64,000 bases of DNA from Gracilaria domingensis (Eukaryota; Rhodophyta; Florideophyceae; Gracilariales; Gracilariaceae). Below are positions 9,311-20,723 of the stretch, piece by piece. Location: NCBI GenBank assembly GCA_022539475.1, contig VCMS01000248.1, positions 80,956 through 144,955 of the forward strand, read 5' to 3'. Under the pieces are notes generated by a model. It saw only the letters and a list, made by a program, of their open reading frames with translations. It was not told the DNA's origin and did no database searches. A program made the translations under genes and the position numbers. The first letter of the stretch is position 1. Every line of letters starts with the position of its first letter.

Positions 9311-11824
9311 CTAAGTCTTATGTACAGCGCTATTTAGAATAAGGCGTCGTGTCAGTCGTGACCAGTTGTCAAAAGCTCGTTCTTCGATGTTGTCGGCTTT
9401 AGTTTCGTTCAGAGCATCAATCATAGCGTCTTGATGAAGGAGATGGCGTCGATGTTCGCGACGAACCTCATCTCTTGCGTCTGTAGAAATCGCAGCTGGC
9501 CACCGTCGCTCATCATCGGCAGAAAACGGCCAACTCCAGAAGAGAGGTCTATATGCTCCTTTTTCGTGGCGATTGCACCAAGACCGCATCGCCAGGAGGT
9601 AAGAGGCCTTCCGATGGTGGACAAACGATAATGAATCACCACTCCACATTGAAAGCTCCAAAGAGTTGGGGTCAATAAATAAGTCTCCGGCGGTAGTAAG
9701 CATTATCTTTTTTCCAACATGTTGGTAATCCACCTTTGGCAGAGTCGTGACAATATCTGCAGCGATTGATACTCGCCACGAAGCAGGCACAAGTTCGTCG
9801 TATACCTTCCTGAACGCAGAATTTCCTACTCTTGGAGAGCCAAATGTCGCGACGTAAATATCACTGGTGCCCAACTGGTACTTGAGTGCGCAGTCGAGAG
9901 CACAGATAGTGGCGAGTGCTCCGCCAAGACTGTGACCTGTGAGAAATACTGGACGAGGATCGCAATCGTAGAGCTCTTTGATCCAATGCATAACCTCGTC
10001 TGCAACACTTAAGTAGGCCTCTGCAAATCCACGATGGACTTTCGCCTGTTGACCATCCCGGCTTTCGAGAACTTCTTGCGCTATGCTCCCAAAAAGCTCT
10101 CCTGTTGTGTTTTTTCCGGATGCAGTCGGAAGTATGCGATTTAGCTGGACGTGAAACGCTTTTAGATCAGTGCGTAAATTACGACCACTGCTTGTCCCTC
10201 GAAAAGCAACAACGATTCGGTCATCACCATCAACTATTAATGCGCGCGTATCTGTTCCTTCGTCAACTACAACCTTCCTTACTTCGTAATCAAATTTGTT
10301 CCGCATGCCACTAAGCTTTGACATTTTTGGTGTATTGTAGTAATAGACGAGCCAAGCGAAATTAAACATGATAACATGAGTTTCCATGACAAAACAGTTC
10401 GTTTGCACTAGCTGGGAAGTGGGTTCTCGCTTTCGATAAGTTATCGGTTCTAGAAGTCCATTCAATCTCGGAGCTTGTGGATGCAACCAACCTCTAACAC
10501 CAATAGCATCCGACGGCAGATTCATATATGCTTCCACTGTGACGTAAGAAAGATACAAAATAGATAATCCGAACGGAACATACTGAACTTCAACATAGGT
10601 CACCTCGAAAACCTTCATCGCTGCTAATTGAGCGCCCGCAGGAAGGCCTAAAAGTAGAAGCAAATAACATAGCCAGAATACTACGTAAAATGTTAGATTA
10701 TGGTACAAGAAGAATCGAATTCCAATCTGCTTCGTCCGATACTTTGTGTAGTCTTTGCCTTTTAAGAAACATCGAGTTATTCGAATCTCTCGAATAATCC
10801 ATGCAACGAGAATTAACTCGAATGCAGTCACGAGAGTCACAAAGACAACGCCAGTTACCGGCCAGAGGTTTAGAGTTTTGTAAAGATGAAGCATTGCCAC
10901 CATGGATGCAATCGGCATTTCTGACATATAAATATCGAATCGCCAGAAGGCGAACTGTTTCAGTAACATGTAAACAATTACTAGAAGCACTTTTGGAACG
11001 TAGAACTTGACTCCAAGTTTCCCTGTGAGCACACGATACGAATGTACGGTTGCCCAAACGTAGAAGAGAGTACTCGCTGTAAACGACGCATCTCGAACAG
11101 AATCATACATTCGAGATATGGGATCATACCATCTTTCCTCTCGCAGATTGTAATCCGCATTGATCATGATACGAACAACACTCTCGTAAGGATTCAGATA
11201 GATGGCCGCGGCAATTGTCAGTAGGATCACCCAGACTTGTTCATGGGTTCGATCAATTCGGCGAATGCGAAGCATTCGAGATGTGAAAACGATAGCCAAA
11301 GATATCGCATAGAAAAAGCACAAAATGTTTGCCACAGAAAGCACCCATTCGTACGTCTGGGGCAAATTGTAATAGCGAACCATGGTCCCCCGAATGGAAT
11401 CTAACCGGAGATAAACAGTATTAGCCAGTACCACGAACGCAATTGAGAACAATATACCAAACAGAATGAACCCATGGAACCACCACAACAGCTTAGTGAC
11501 TTCTTCAGCACCAATGACTTCAAGTTTGGTGAACGTCTTCGCGCTGAGATTAATAGAAATTGCCTCTTCTTTTCGGGCAGCTGAAAACCCATAGCTTTCT
11601 CTGATGTCCACATCCTCGGAAGAAACAACGGAAAAATCATCGTGCGGCTTCGTCAGGTCTGAATGAGATGAAGTTAAGTTTGGAACCAAGAACCGGACGG
11701 AATTCACCTCTTGCGAAATGCTTGGACTGTGGTCATCTAACACTACGTTCCAATTTTCAACATCATCCGACCTGTCGACCGTGTAGGAGCTTCCACCTCT
11801 CTCTGCATGCGCAACGAGTGACAT
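9311..11824 (-). CDS. Polytopic membrane protein with class 3 lipase domain
   Basis: 837-residue protein from ATG 11,824. Residues about 110-470 contain many hydrophobic segments (roughly eight or more, for example WFHGFILFGILFSIAFVVLA and FYVVFWLCYLLLLLGLPAG), so it is a multi-pass membrane protein. The C-terminal third is an alpha/beta hydrolase of the class 3 lipase family: the oxyanion-side segment VVAFRGTSS, then HRGFAEAY, then the nucleophile elbow GHSLGG with Ser632. It continues with FGSPRVGN, an Asp in the DIVTTLP segment, and a late His (FVHHRKAS). Class 3 lipases hydrolyse acylglycerols. The many membrane spans recall diacylglycerol-lipase-like enzymes, but the substrate is unknown. 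The terminal ~60 residues are charged and probably cytosolic. Confidence 0.85.
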   Translation of the reverse strand: MSLVAHAERGGSSYTVDRSDDVENWNVVLDDHSPSISQEVNSVRFLVPNLTSSHSDLTKPHDDFSVVSSEDVDIRESYGFSAARKEEAISINLSAKTFTKLEVIGAEEVTKLLWWFHGFILFGILFSIAFVVLANTVYLRLDSIRGTMVRYYNLPQTYEWVLSVANILCFFYAISLAIVFTSRMLRIRRIDRTHEQVWVILLTIAAAIYLNPYESVVRIMINADYNLREERWYDPISRMYDSVRDASFTASTLFYVWATVHSYRVLTGKLGVKFYVPKVLLVIVYMLLKQFAFWRFDIYMSEMPIASMVAMLHLYKTLNLWPVTGVVFVTLVTAFELILVAWIIREIRITRCFLKGKDYTKYRTKQIGIRFFLYHNLTFYVVFWLCYLLLLLGLPAGAQLAAMKVFEVTYVEVQYVPFGLSILYLSYVTVEAYMNLPSDAIGVRGWLHPQAPRLNGLLEPITYRKREPTSQLVQTNCFVMETHVIMFNFAWLVYYYNTPKMSKLSGMRNKFDYEVRKVVVDEGTDTRALIVDGDDRIVVAFRGTSSGRNLRTDLKAFHVQLNRILPTASGKNTTGELFGSIAQEVLESRDGQQAKVHRGFAEAYLSVADEVMHWIKELYDCDPRPVFLTGHSLGGALATICALDCALKYQLGTSDIYVATFGSPRVGNSAFRKVYDELVPASWRVSIAADIVTTLPKVDYQHVGKKIMLTTAGDLFIDPNSLELSMWSGDSLSFVHHRKASYLLAMRSWCNRHEKGAYRPLFWSWPFSADDERRWPAAISTDARDEVRREHRRHLLHQDAMIDALNETKADNIEERAFDNWSRLTRRLILNSAVHKT

Positions 11825-12269
11825 CGTCTGCTTGGCTCCGCGACAAACTTGGAAGCAGTTTCGACTTCATAAGCAACCCGAAACGGTTAATGTCAGCTAA
11901 CAGTGCCGAAGCTTGCTAGAAATGAACTACAATCCATACCATAGAGACGTCGAAACATCCATCTTCAGGACACCTAGCCATTGTCCCTCGCGTTGCTCCT
12001 GAACAGTCTGGAGCTTCTGACTCTCCCTTCTGCATCCCGAGATTCGGGCCAAAAGGAAGTCTTGACTCACATGCAACCGGTGCACTGCTGGCCTTATGTA
12101 CGTTCCTAGGCGGTTCCTCAAGCTGAGGCAATACCCTCTTCATACTGGAAACATACATTTTCTTTTTCAAGCCGGCCGATTAAGGCCAGTCAACAGAGCA
12201 GATTAGGCCCATAAAATCATCTTTGAGAACTGTGCCTGGATCGAAAGCAGTCTGCATAAAACCTTTCTT
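11825..12269. other. Intergenic between two minus-strand genes
   Basis: 445 bases between the Sec10 stop and the lipase start. A minus-strand frame at 11,916-12,170 could encode 84 residues but shows no domain and is not called. Confidence 0.5.
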
Positions 12270-15197
12270 CTATGTCTCTTCAGCGAGGTCCTCTTCGCTT
12301 GCCCCTAGAGACTGGCATACTTTGATAATTTCTCGAGATCCCGAATCTGGCCTCTTTCGTAGTAAACTAACAAGTATTCTGGCGTCAACATCTGAGAAAG
12401 CTGTACATTCAACACATACCCAAAGCCCGTCCGGAGTTTCCAAGAACAACTGAGCTAATGACGGTAAACAACGCACAGTTTCAACGGACAATCCGTGGTT
12501 CTGGAATGGCTTCAAGACTATGCGGCTATCGGCAATCATCTGCATCGCCCCTGTTAGGGGTATATGACCTGGGCAGCTGCACCAACATTTCAAGACTGCT
12601 TCTCGAGTTAGGGCCCCAACTTCAGCCAAAACAAAGTCACGATTGGAGCCCTTCATGTTCTTCACAATAAAATGAATTTGATGTTCGAGAAAATTGCACA
12701 CCTCGAGGAAAGCCCTTGATGGCTTGGGTTTCGCGTTACCCAAAAGTCCTTCCTTTTCCTCCAAGCTGGAGTGCACTTCATCACAGCCATACTCGCTCAA
12801 ACTAGTGTACCTGGCTCTTGCGCCTGGAACGGAAAGCATCGCGAGCACACGAAGACGCATAGCAGTAATTGCGGCTGTTACGCCTTGATGAGCCTCCGCT
12901 CCAAGTTCTGTCAATCCATTGGTGAGTTCAGTGTGCAGAACATCCCTTGTTTCTTGGGAAACTAAATGATACATGTTATGCTCTGGTTCGATCAATATGT
13001 CAGAATCCAAAGCAGTGGTATTCTCGGGGGTTGTCAGGTTCAGTAGGAAACTGGCCATAACATCGTTTGATTGAGAAAGACTCTCTACAGCCATAGCATA
13101 CGCTGTAAGTGGCGACGAGGTTTCCGCCCATAACTCTTCCTTTATGGCGTCTTCTTTGCAAATTGGGAGCAATGGAGCCGCTGCTTGCAAAACAGTTTCT
13201 GCGTTTGCCACATATATCACCATTAGACATCTCAAAATTTCATGGATGACATTCCTCACAAATACCGTTAACTTTCCTCGTGGTGACAGTTGACTCTTAG
13301 ACGAACCTTCGGTCTCACTATCCACTGTTTTATGCGCAGGTCCTACATGAGGTTCGGAACGAGATTCCATAGTGTCAAGACTCGTAGAAGAAGCATGAAA
13401 GTCCGCTTTGGCACATCCTATTGTGAAGCCCGCTGTGTACGGAGTTTCAGAATTGCTTTCCGCAACATCTTGGAGTGAACCATGGTTGAGAACCGTAAGG
13501 ATGTCCGATAAACGAGCAATAGCTTCCGACGTGAAATCAATGGCAGTTGAAGTAATGTCTTTAAATCTGACAACGGTAGCACTGTAAAATCGCGTATACT
13601 GATGGAATACCCTCGGATCAGTATGTTTCGTCGGGGCTAACTGCGGCAGACATGATTCCATGTACGATATGTCAACAAAGGTAAGCGCCAGCTGATCATC
13701 AATCCACTTCTTCTCTAGTTCCAGGTAGGCCCGGATTTGCTGTCCAACAAAATCTTCATGCGGATCTTCCACAGCTGCGAGAACGGATTCTACGACTGCA
13801 TTACCCAAATCACGACAAACATGGCGGACATCAGACCTATACCTTGCGAACACCTTGAACACGTCTGCGGAAAGGACAAGATAATTTTTCTTTGCCATTA
13901 GTTCTTGCCTTTGTACCTCAAGGTCGTGTTCTGGGACTTCTGGCGATGAATTGTGCTGGAATTCCATGCTTGGAACTGAAAGCCCAGAGCTCTTCAAACG
14001 TGTATCCAACTCCTTGTTGCTCTGTGTTTCGAAGACCTTCAGCTTGGTCTCACCTGAACCATTCTCTACTATATCCTTGGTTTTGCTAAAGATTTCCGAT
14101 GCCCTAGGAATAACCTTCATGTTCGTAATCAAACGCACAAGTATGCCCATGGGAAGTGATGGATCTGAAAACGTTTCGACGATCGTCGACATCATCCTGC
14201 GGAGCATGCTTACCGCACCATTACAGGTTTCCTCGAACAGCTGAAGGAGGTCCGTCGCATTAGCGGGCAAGGATTCGCTTGGGGACGCTACTCCGTCAAT
14301 AGACACTATGTGACGAATGTACTCTTGCACAAATCGATCATAGACATCGAGCTCTGAAGCAACAAGTGCACAGTCTCGAACAGTTACAGTATTTGCTGAG
14401 TCTACAGCCTCTCGCATCCAGTTGAAAATACTCTCGACGAGCTCTTTCTGGCACGCGTCCACTTCAGATTTCGCCGTCTCCAGCTCGTCTGTCGATAAGT
14501 GCTTCCCAATTGACTTGCCCTCAAGTATCTTTGACGCCTTTGCCAGAAGCTTGCTGACGTGCACAGCATCTAGTTCGGATGCTTGATCGGTCAACAAGGC
14601 CACTAAATCTCTAGCCTCTACTAAGGAAGCTAGAGAAGAAATATGCATATTCAGGGATAAGATACCTTCCTCCAATGACTTTGCAGCTTGCTTGCCAGCC
14701 TCACCAAATGTCACAACATTTGCTCGTACTTTATGAGCAGTGGCGCTTAGCTCCTCTCTCTTCTTCGACGATCCATGCAGTGCTCGCTTCAGCTTGTCCC
14801 GTGCCGCACACTCCTCACCTATAGACTCATCCCGATGAGCTCTTAGAGTTGTTTCGACTGTATCTAAAGTAGCTAGAGCTGCGTCGGCGTCTACGGAAGA
14901 ATCAAGCATCGGCAGATGCGGAATCTTACTAGCGCTGCGGTCTTGCCGTTGTAGAATAGAGCGTTGTAGAAAACCATGAGCGTTGAAGTTTTTGGATGTA
15001 AGCTCACTTCGTTCCAGCCAAGAGGTCGGTTCCTGGAAATGCTCTCTTACTTTTCGAAAGTTAAATTTTGTCAACGGAGAGGACTCTTGAGGTGCAGAAG
15101 AGTTGGAGTAGATGACAGACTCGCGGTTAGACGGCCTCCGGATTCGAAAAGCTTGGGGTTCTTTCGAACTTTCAAGTGGTCTATGTCTCGTAACCAT
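12270..15197 (-). CDS. SEC10: Exocyst complex component Sec10-like
   Basis: 975 residues from ATG 15,197 (a GTG eight codons upstream is less likely). Sec10/EXOC5 is a rod-shaped helical subunit of the exocyst, which tethers secretory vesicles to the plasma membrane. The protein is helical throughout, with an N-terminal coiled-coil region (about 110-220). Features matching Sec10 are the segment around FARYRSDVRHVCRDLGNAV, the LELEKKWIDDQLA stretch, and the C-terminal block with VLAEVGALTREAVLKCW, GAMQMIADSR and LFLETPDGLWV. An internal Ser/Thr-rich insert lies around residues 600-650. Sequence conservation is weak, as is usual for exocyst subunits, so another CATCHR-type tether is possible. 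Confidence 0.6.
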   Translation of the reverse strand: MVTRHRPLESSKEPQAFRIRRPSNRESVIYSNSSAPQESSPLTKFNFRKVREHFQEPTSWLERSELTSKNFNAHGFLQRSILQRQDRSASKIPHLPMLDSSVDADAALATLDTVETTLRAHRDESIGEECAARDKLKRALHGSSKKREELSATAHKVRANVVTFGEAGKQAAKSLEEGILSLNMHISSLASLVEARDLVALLTDQASELDAVHVSKLLAKASKILEGKSIGKHLSTDELETAKSEVDACQKELVESIFNWMREAVDSANTVTVRDCALVASELDVYDRFVQEYIRHIVSIDGVASPSESLPANATDLLQLFEETCNGAVSMLRRMMSTIVETFSDPSLPMGILVRLITNMKVIPRASEIFSKTKDIVENGSGETKLKVFETQSNKELDTRLKSSGLSVPSMEFQHNSSPEVPEHDLEVQRQELMAKKNYLVLSADVFKVFARYRSDVRHVCRDLGNAVVESVLAAVEDPHEDFVGQQIRAYLELEKKWIDDQLALTFVDISYMESCLPQLAPTKHTDPRVFHQYTRFYSATVVRFKDITSTAIDFTSEAIARLSDILTVLNHGSLQDVAESNSETPYTAGFTIGCAKADFHASSTSLDTMESRSEPHVGPAHKTVDSETEGSSKSQLSPRGKLTVFVRNVIHEILRCLMVIYVANAETVLQAAAPLLPICKEDAIKEELWAETSSPLTAYAMAVESLSQSNDVMASFLLNLTTPENTTALDSDILIEPEHNMYHLVSQETRDVLHTELTNGLTELGAEAHQGVTAAITAMRLRVLAMLSVPGARARYTSLSEYGCDEVHSSLEEKEGLLGNAKPKPSRAFLEVCNFLEHQIHFIVKNMKGSNRDFVLAEVGALTREAVLKCWCSCPGHIPLTGAMQMIADSRIVLKPFQNHGLSVETVRCLPSLAQLFLETPDGLWVCVECTAFSDVDARILVSLLRKRPDSGSREIIKVCQSLGASEEDLAEET

Positions 15198-17871
15198 CGT
15201 AGTCACTCGCAGGAAAAGCACTGTTTCTTACGCTTGGATCGAATGCACAGTTGTAGGATCGTACACGCCCTCTCGCTTCACGGTCTATTTCCGCTTTATA
15301 TTAGACGCAGAAAATGCAAAGTGGCAGAATTATGAGTCTTGCGATACACACGATAGCGTTTGAACGATGTCATTACCGGCGGGGCGAAAGGAACGCTTTG
15401 TGAGTAGCAGTACGTTTCAATGTTTGCCTCGTTAGAGCGTGGGACGCCGAAGCGTTCGGACCCGCAGATTAGCAATGATAGGTAATCAAGAACAATGCGC
15501 TGCGCGCAGAACGCTTACGACACGGCGCTGCGAAACGGCTATTTCCGACACGTCGAGCAGCCGAGAGCGAGGGGAAAGCTTGACATGATGATGAAGCATC
15601 CGAGTTGTAGGGGGCGACAATCGGTGGAGATGACGTGATGGACTGTCGCGCGACTCTTAGAGAGAAAGAGACATTCGTTCTCGCTACTTGGACAGCAAAT
15701 CTGAGAATTTTTAGGCAGGAGGCATCTTACTGTAGTACCCTGTAGTTGCCAAGGAACACGATTTTGTTACCGAAAGGTGCTATGTGAGCCGCGGCAGGCG
15801 AGGACGAGAGAAAAGGCGAGTTGAACTTCTACAAGTGTATGTTATTGTTGCTAGAGAGAGTACTGAGCAAAGCTTGGACTAGCATTGGTGCACATTCCTG
15901 GCATGACTCACAGAGCTGTGGCTCAAAAGCGTAAATGGGGTGCGAGCACGCTTTGATAACGCACATACGAGTGCAGCAGTTCCATTGTTTGGGGCAACGA
16001 CGAGGTGTGGTTGGTGGATTTTTTTCTCCCTCTCACGTTGGCTTTTGAGAGCTGCTACTTGGCTCATTGCGCCTTGAAGCGTGAAGTGCATGATGAGTTG
16101 TCGTTCAAGCCGGTGGCTTCGAGTGCTTGTTTGCGCGCAAATTAAGGTTGTCCTTATCTGTACTAGTTCTAAACCAGGTTTGATTTCGCTCCATGGAGTG
16201 CAACAGATACGTACTTGGCGACTTGATCATGATGATGGTGATGGATTTGAGATGGATCTGTTCACAAAGTGTTGAGCAATGGTGCACAGCCATGGAGCAT
16301 CGTCTGCTTGTACTGTCGCGAAGCACCGGTATGGTGATATGCAAGACTTGCGGGGGCGATGAGGTTCTGGTGAGCAGCTGCGACGAGAAGAGGCCGGCTG
16401 CGGTGAAGACTAAAACTGAATGCCTGTGGTATTATCTGGATCAGAAAGGTGGGCGCGAATTGATGGAAGCGAGGCAATTTGTTTGTGTATCGATCGCGAC
16501 TGTAACAAAGGTACGCGCTATGATTCAGGCTGTGGGGTTGTGATTTCGATTCAACCCGATGTTTGTTTTGAGGCATGAGTGTGATGGATGGTAAGGTGGA
16601 AACAAGATGTCCCAATGGATAAGCTGGATGTCGCACTGATGTGCTTGTAACATTACACGTAAGTTGATGGTATGCGTAAGGGGGTGATGCAGGAGGAAAA
16701 CAAAAGGAAACCGGGGTGTGTGTCGTGGTTTTGAGCTGAAAGCCGCCAGCGGGGGTAGATAGAAGGATAACCTTATAGATTTGGTTGGCGGTGTTGGGGC
16801 TAGCACTAACGATTTGTCAGGCAAAACGGTTGTGTGACGTGATAGCGCTTCAAGCGACAAAGATGGTTCCAGCGCATGGAGCTGGCTGGTGAGAAGATAG
16901 ATGCGGTAAGCACTGGGTGCCTCGCAAGCGCGCGTAAAAAGGTAGCAGGCGGGAGGCGCTGGTTGAAGGCAGGATTGGGGAGCACGTGATTGTGCCAAGT
17001 GATGACGAGGAAGAAGAGAGCCGGTCACGAGAGTTGCAGCATGGGGCATCTACCTTCGTAACCGTATGTACCAGTGGCGCGCTCGCGGAATGGTTTTACT
17101 GCCGCGGTGCGGAGCGGTTGGTGTTGCGGGGCGAAAGGGCGCATGTTGCGCATGGCTGCGGTTGTGCTCAAGCAACGGGTGGCGGAGAAGGTATGAGCGG
17201 AGGTACAGCAGCCCGCAGCAGCGGCGCTGTATGAGATGGCGATATGATGCGCGCAAGATGCCGAACAAACAACAAACGCTCGCGCGTCCGTTCGGATCCG
17301 CGATCTCGCGCGCGAAGGCGCGGCGGCCAGCGCGCAGCGCGCGCTGCGCGCTGACGCGCTGACGCGCGCCGCCTGCAAGGTGGCCGCCGGCGCGCAGCGT
17401 GACGCGACGCCGAGCGGTCTCCGGACGCACTGTAACCGCGCGCCACGTGCTGACCCATCGGCCGCCACTCGTTTATTTTTACACACCGAGGCCCGGGCGC
17501 AGCCGCTGTTTGCGCTTTTGTTTCTTTTTTTGTGCGCGTTTCTTTTCGCGCGCGCGCGCGCTGCGCGCGGCGCCACGCGCAGACGCGCCGCTGCGATTTT
17601 CATTCGCGCGTTTGAATCAATCGCCGCTGCTTCACGCCACTGGCTCCTCGCTCCGATTCCAACCCGGCGCGCTCTTTTCGTTCCGTTCTCAAATTTCGTT
17701 CCTCTGCCGCTTCCAGTTCGCGTTTGTGCCGCTCTGCATACAAATCCCCCCATCCCCCTCCCCCATATCCCCCCACACACACACCGCCTCCCCCTTTTCT
17801 CCACCCCATGTCTCCCGCAACTTGATGCCCTCCATCTCCCTCTCCCCCTCGCCCTCCCTCCTCCCGGATTT
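15198..17871. other. Long divergent intergenic region ending in a GC-rich island
   Basis: About 2.7 kb between the Sec10 start and the next plus-strand start. Open frames around 16.2-17.0 kb on both strands lack family resemblance. The right part (17,060-17,640) is extremely rich in GCGC, including a perfect 24-base palindrome of AGCGCGCAGCGC and its complement at 17,329-17,352. The stretch just before the gene is pyrimidine- and C-rich (17,745-17,870). It probably includes promoters for both flanking genes. Confidence 0.5.
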
Positions 17872-19137
17872 ATGTCTACCGCGTCGTTGCCCACCCGCTA
17901 CTGGCACGGCGCCGCGCTCACGCCCAGCGAGCGCCGTCGTCAGTGGCTAGTCAACCATGGCTTGCTATCGCCCAAGCCCGCCGCTTCCCGTCGTCTTCCC
18001 AATCTCTTTTCAAGGCCCGCCTCGTCCTCATCAGCCTCCGTGCCCTCTCTGCACGACTCCTTTGTCCATCTTCATGTAGACGACAACGCCGTGCCTCTCG
18101 TCGTCGCACGTCGTCCAAACGCGCACTCACAACCCCACGACGCTGCTGCCCGCACGCTGTCCTTACCCATCGACAACGCGCCTCGCGTGCCTCCGACGCG
18201 CTTAAGAAGAGGCGCTCCATCCAAGTGGTTCTCTAGAAATTCCAACCACTCTCGCTCCGCTTCTTCTCGTTCGAGTCGCATTCGTGCTTGGTTTGGCTCC
18301 AGAAAATATCGAGATGTCATCAGCCAACCTCAAGTGCCCAATCACCGGCCCCAAAGCCTTCCATCACTACGCCGCTCCACTAGTCTAACTTCCTCGGAGC
18401 TCGACGTAGACCGTGTCAATCAGCCCCCGGACAGGGAGGCGGTCAACAACCGACCCACATCATCTAATATGCCCTCATCTCTCAGCCCCACATCTGCTAC
18501 CCACACCAACTTCAACAAATCCGCCAACCCGCGTTCGCGGAGGCGCGCTGTGTATAAGGTTGTGGATCCTCACATTCCTCGTCGTGTGCTCAAGCCGCAA
18601 GCTCACTATGAAAAGTCTTCCTGGAATGCTTATCGCTCTCGCATTGATCAACTTGCAGACGATGAGCAGTTCATGGACTACCTCACTGCACCTGTGCAGC
18701 GTCATCCACCGGTAAACGTCTCAGCCAACGACGCGGCCGCTAATCCACAGCAGCTTGCCGTCAACAAGCTGTACCCGTTGGCTTTCATAAAACTGCTTGA
18801 AGCGCAGGCAAAGATGGCTGCGGAGGAGGCGGCTCCGTGCGACCCTTCCGAGGAGAGCCATCGCTACGATGATATCGATGGCGATGATGAAGCACGTATC
18901 GAGAGGACTACTTCGACCGGTTTGCGAGATATGAAGAGGTTCAGAACTATCTCATCGGAAAGCAGGAGGAATCTATACAGTGCGCCGGCAACATTTTCAG
19001 GCTCGCTAGACCATGTACGTCTGCTCAAGTTCTGCTCGGAAAGTGGTAGCGAGTCTTCTCACTCTAGTTTTTTCTCGAGGTTAACGCAGGAGAATCATGT
19101 GTCATCGCCGTCTGTGCGCTTTTCGAGCCAATGTTAG
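17872..19137 (+). CDS. Hypothetical disordered Ser/Arg/Pro-rich protein
   Basis: Not recognised. Starting from ATG 17,872 gives 421 residues. The same frame is open upstream to 17,380, but that part is translated GC-rich promoter-like DNA. The N-terminus (TRYWHGAALTPSERRRQWL, about residues 6-24) is a compact basic helix-like motif. The rest is low complexity: Ser/Arg-rich from 45 to 150, a basic stretch RSRRRAVYKVV near 225, and a likely folded helical patch around 240-330. The C-terminus is Ser-rich. Base composition is more GC-rich than the neighbouring genes. The SR-like composition would suit a nuclear or cytoskeletal regulator, but nothing specific supports this. Confidence 0.5.
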   Translation: MSTASLPTRYWHGAALTPSERRRQWLVNHGLLSPKPAASRRLPNLFSRPASSSSASVPSLHDSFVHLHVDDNAVPLVVARRPNAHSQPHDAAARTLSLPIDNAPRVPPTRLRRGAPSKWFSRNSNHSRSASSRSSRIRAWFGSRKYRDVISQPQVPNHRPQSLPSLRRSTSLTSSELDVDRVNQPPDREAVNNRPTSSNMPSSLSPTSATHTNFNKSANPRSRRRAVYKVVDPHIPRRVLKPQAHYEKSSWNAYRSRIDQLADDEQFMDYLTAPVQRHPPVNVSANDAAANPQQLAVNKLYPLAFIKLLEAQAKMAAEEAAPCDPSEESHRYDDIDGDDEARIERTTSTGLRDMKRFRTISSESRRNLYSAPATFSGSLDHVRLLKFCSESGSESSHSSFFSRLTQENHVSSPSVRFSSQC

Positions 19138-20723
19138 CCTTCTTGCGTCAAAGCCCACTTACTACACTAATCTTGTTTCAGTTTGGTGATTTTGGTAGAT
19201 TAAACTGTGTTGTAGCTCAAAACTGAAACATCACCGCCACAACTGTACACAAACCAAAACATATAAAGGTTGATCTTCGCATGTGCATCGCATTGCTACA
19301 TGTGTTTTCTGCGTCATGCTCCTGGCTCCCTTGCCAGCTTCATCTACCGTACTTTTCATGTGTTGCTTGGTGCGTCAAAGTCCACTATGGCGCAAGACAA
19401 GCTGTGCCAAGAACAAGTGTATGCAGAGCAAATGTTTCATTGCTTGTGCACGTGGGCGCTTGGGCACGCAGTTGCTGCGCATGCTTGAAGGTAGGTTGCT
19501 TTTTTGCGAAGGTAGCTGTAGGTCTGGAAACGTTCTACACCATAAATTTTGACTGGCCGACATAACGGACAAACGGTTTTGTAGTGTCACGCGACGCATG
19601 AAACGAGCACTTCATTGAGGAACAACAAGTTCGGAAGAGTCGGGATTTCTTCGCGTTGGTGCGATCTTCGCGTCTGTTGTGCGCGGGGGCTCACATGGGC
19701 TGTGAGATCCGTCTAGCGATGACGCGTTGCCAAATGTGAGGAAGATCGATCGGAGAGACGCCGGCGTGCACCGGACAGCGCAGATAAATACATGTCGCGA
19801 TCAGCGTTGTCCACCGGTGGACGAGCGGCGTCCAGGTTGCATCGATATTTTGGAATACACGTTTGACGCGTGTTGCAAGCGCAGATACGGAGGAGGTACG
19901 TCATGCATTGCTGTCAACACGCCTATTTTTAGGCAGAGCCATGAGGGATTGGAACGAAATTGTTTGTTCAGAAATTAACTCCGTTCTGTATACGTGTAAC
20001 GGCGATTAAAGGTAAAAACTTCAAACTTTCGTGTGGTGGGGAGTCTCCACTGGGGACTGGCGTAAGCCGGCGTAAAGGTAAAGAACTTTGCAACATTTGC
20101 GGTGGACCGCTGCCGACGAACAGCTGACTGCTATCGCGACAAGAGCTGGAAAACAGCTCGACACTGTCGAAGAAGCTTACCCCTGGGTATCTCGATGTGA
20201 AACTATCATGTCACTCGGGGATCGTTTCGAAACGCGTTGACGATAATATCGCTATTTGATTTTGGACCCGCAAGGTCAAAACTCAGCGTTAAACTTGCGG
20301 GTCCAAAAGCCGCATCATCACAACTCGCGAGTCTTCATGGTCCGTGACAGTCTTTCACGCTGTTTAAACAACATGTAATTTCTCATGAGCATGGACAAAA
20401 GATATGACAACGAGATTTGTTGATGAGACGAACGACGATTCATCTCGAAGAGTCGCGTTGAAGTGCATCTTTCTCGTCCGAGACCAACTCCATTTCATTG
20501 AAAAGACAACAAAGAAACACAGTTCAATGTGAATCTACGACGTCGCATGGAACACAATTGGCGAACACCTACAATCTTGCTTCTCTCTTCAGAAGCCGAG
20601 AGCGACACTCTGTTACAGTGTATTATCAAGTATTTACAACATCCGGAAACCATATCCGCAGCAAACTCTCTATGGCGCTAGATCAATGAAAAGACTGGCA
20701 AGTTAGATCTCATCTCATTTCCT
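19138..20723. other. Intergenic, contains one strong stem-loop
   Basis: About 1.6 kb between convergent genes. I see no convincing gene. It contains a perfect 15-base inverted repeat at 20,260-20,308 (listed separately). Otherwise short frames only. Confidence 0.5.
20260..20308. repeat. Perfect 15-base inverted repeat (stem-loop)
   Basis: TTTTGGACCCGCAAG at 20,260-20,274 is exactly complementary to CTTGCGGGTCCAAAA at 20,294-20,308, with a 19-base loop. There is no adjacent T-run or gene end, so its role is unclear: a small element relic or a structured transcript. Confidence 0.7.

Noticed and set aside
17025-17894. 289-codon minus-strand frame over the GC island
   Set aside because: Long frames are expected in GC-rich sequence; the translation is Arg/Ala-rich without domain structure.
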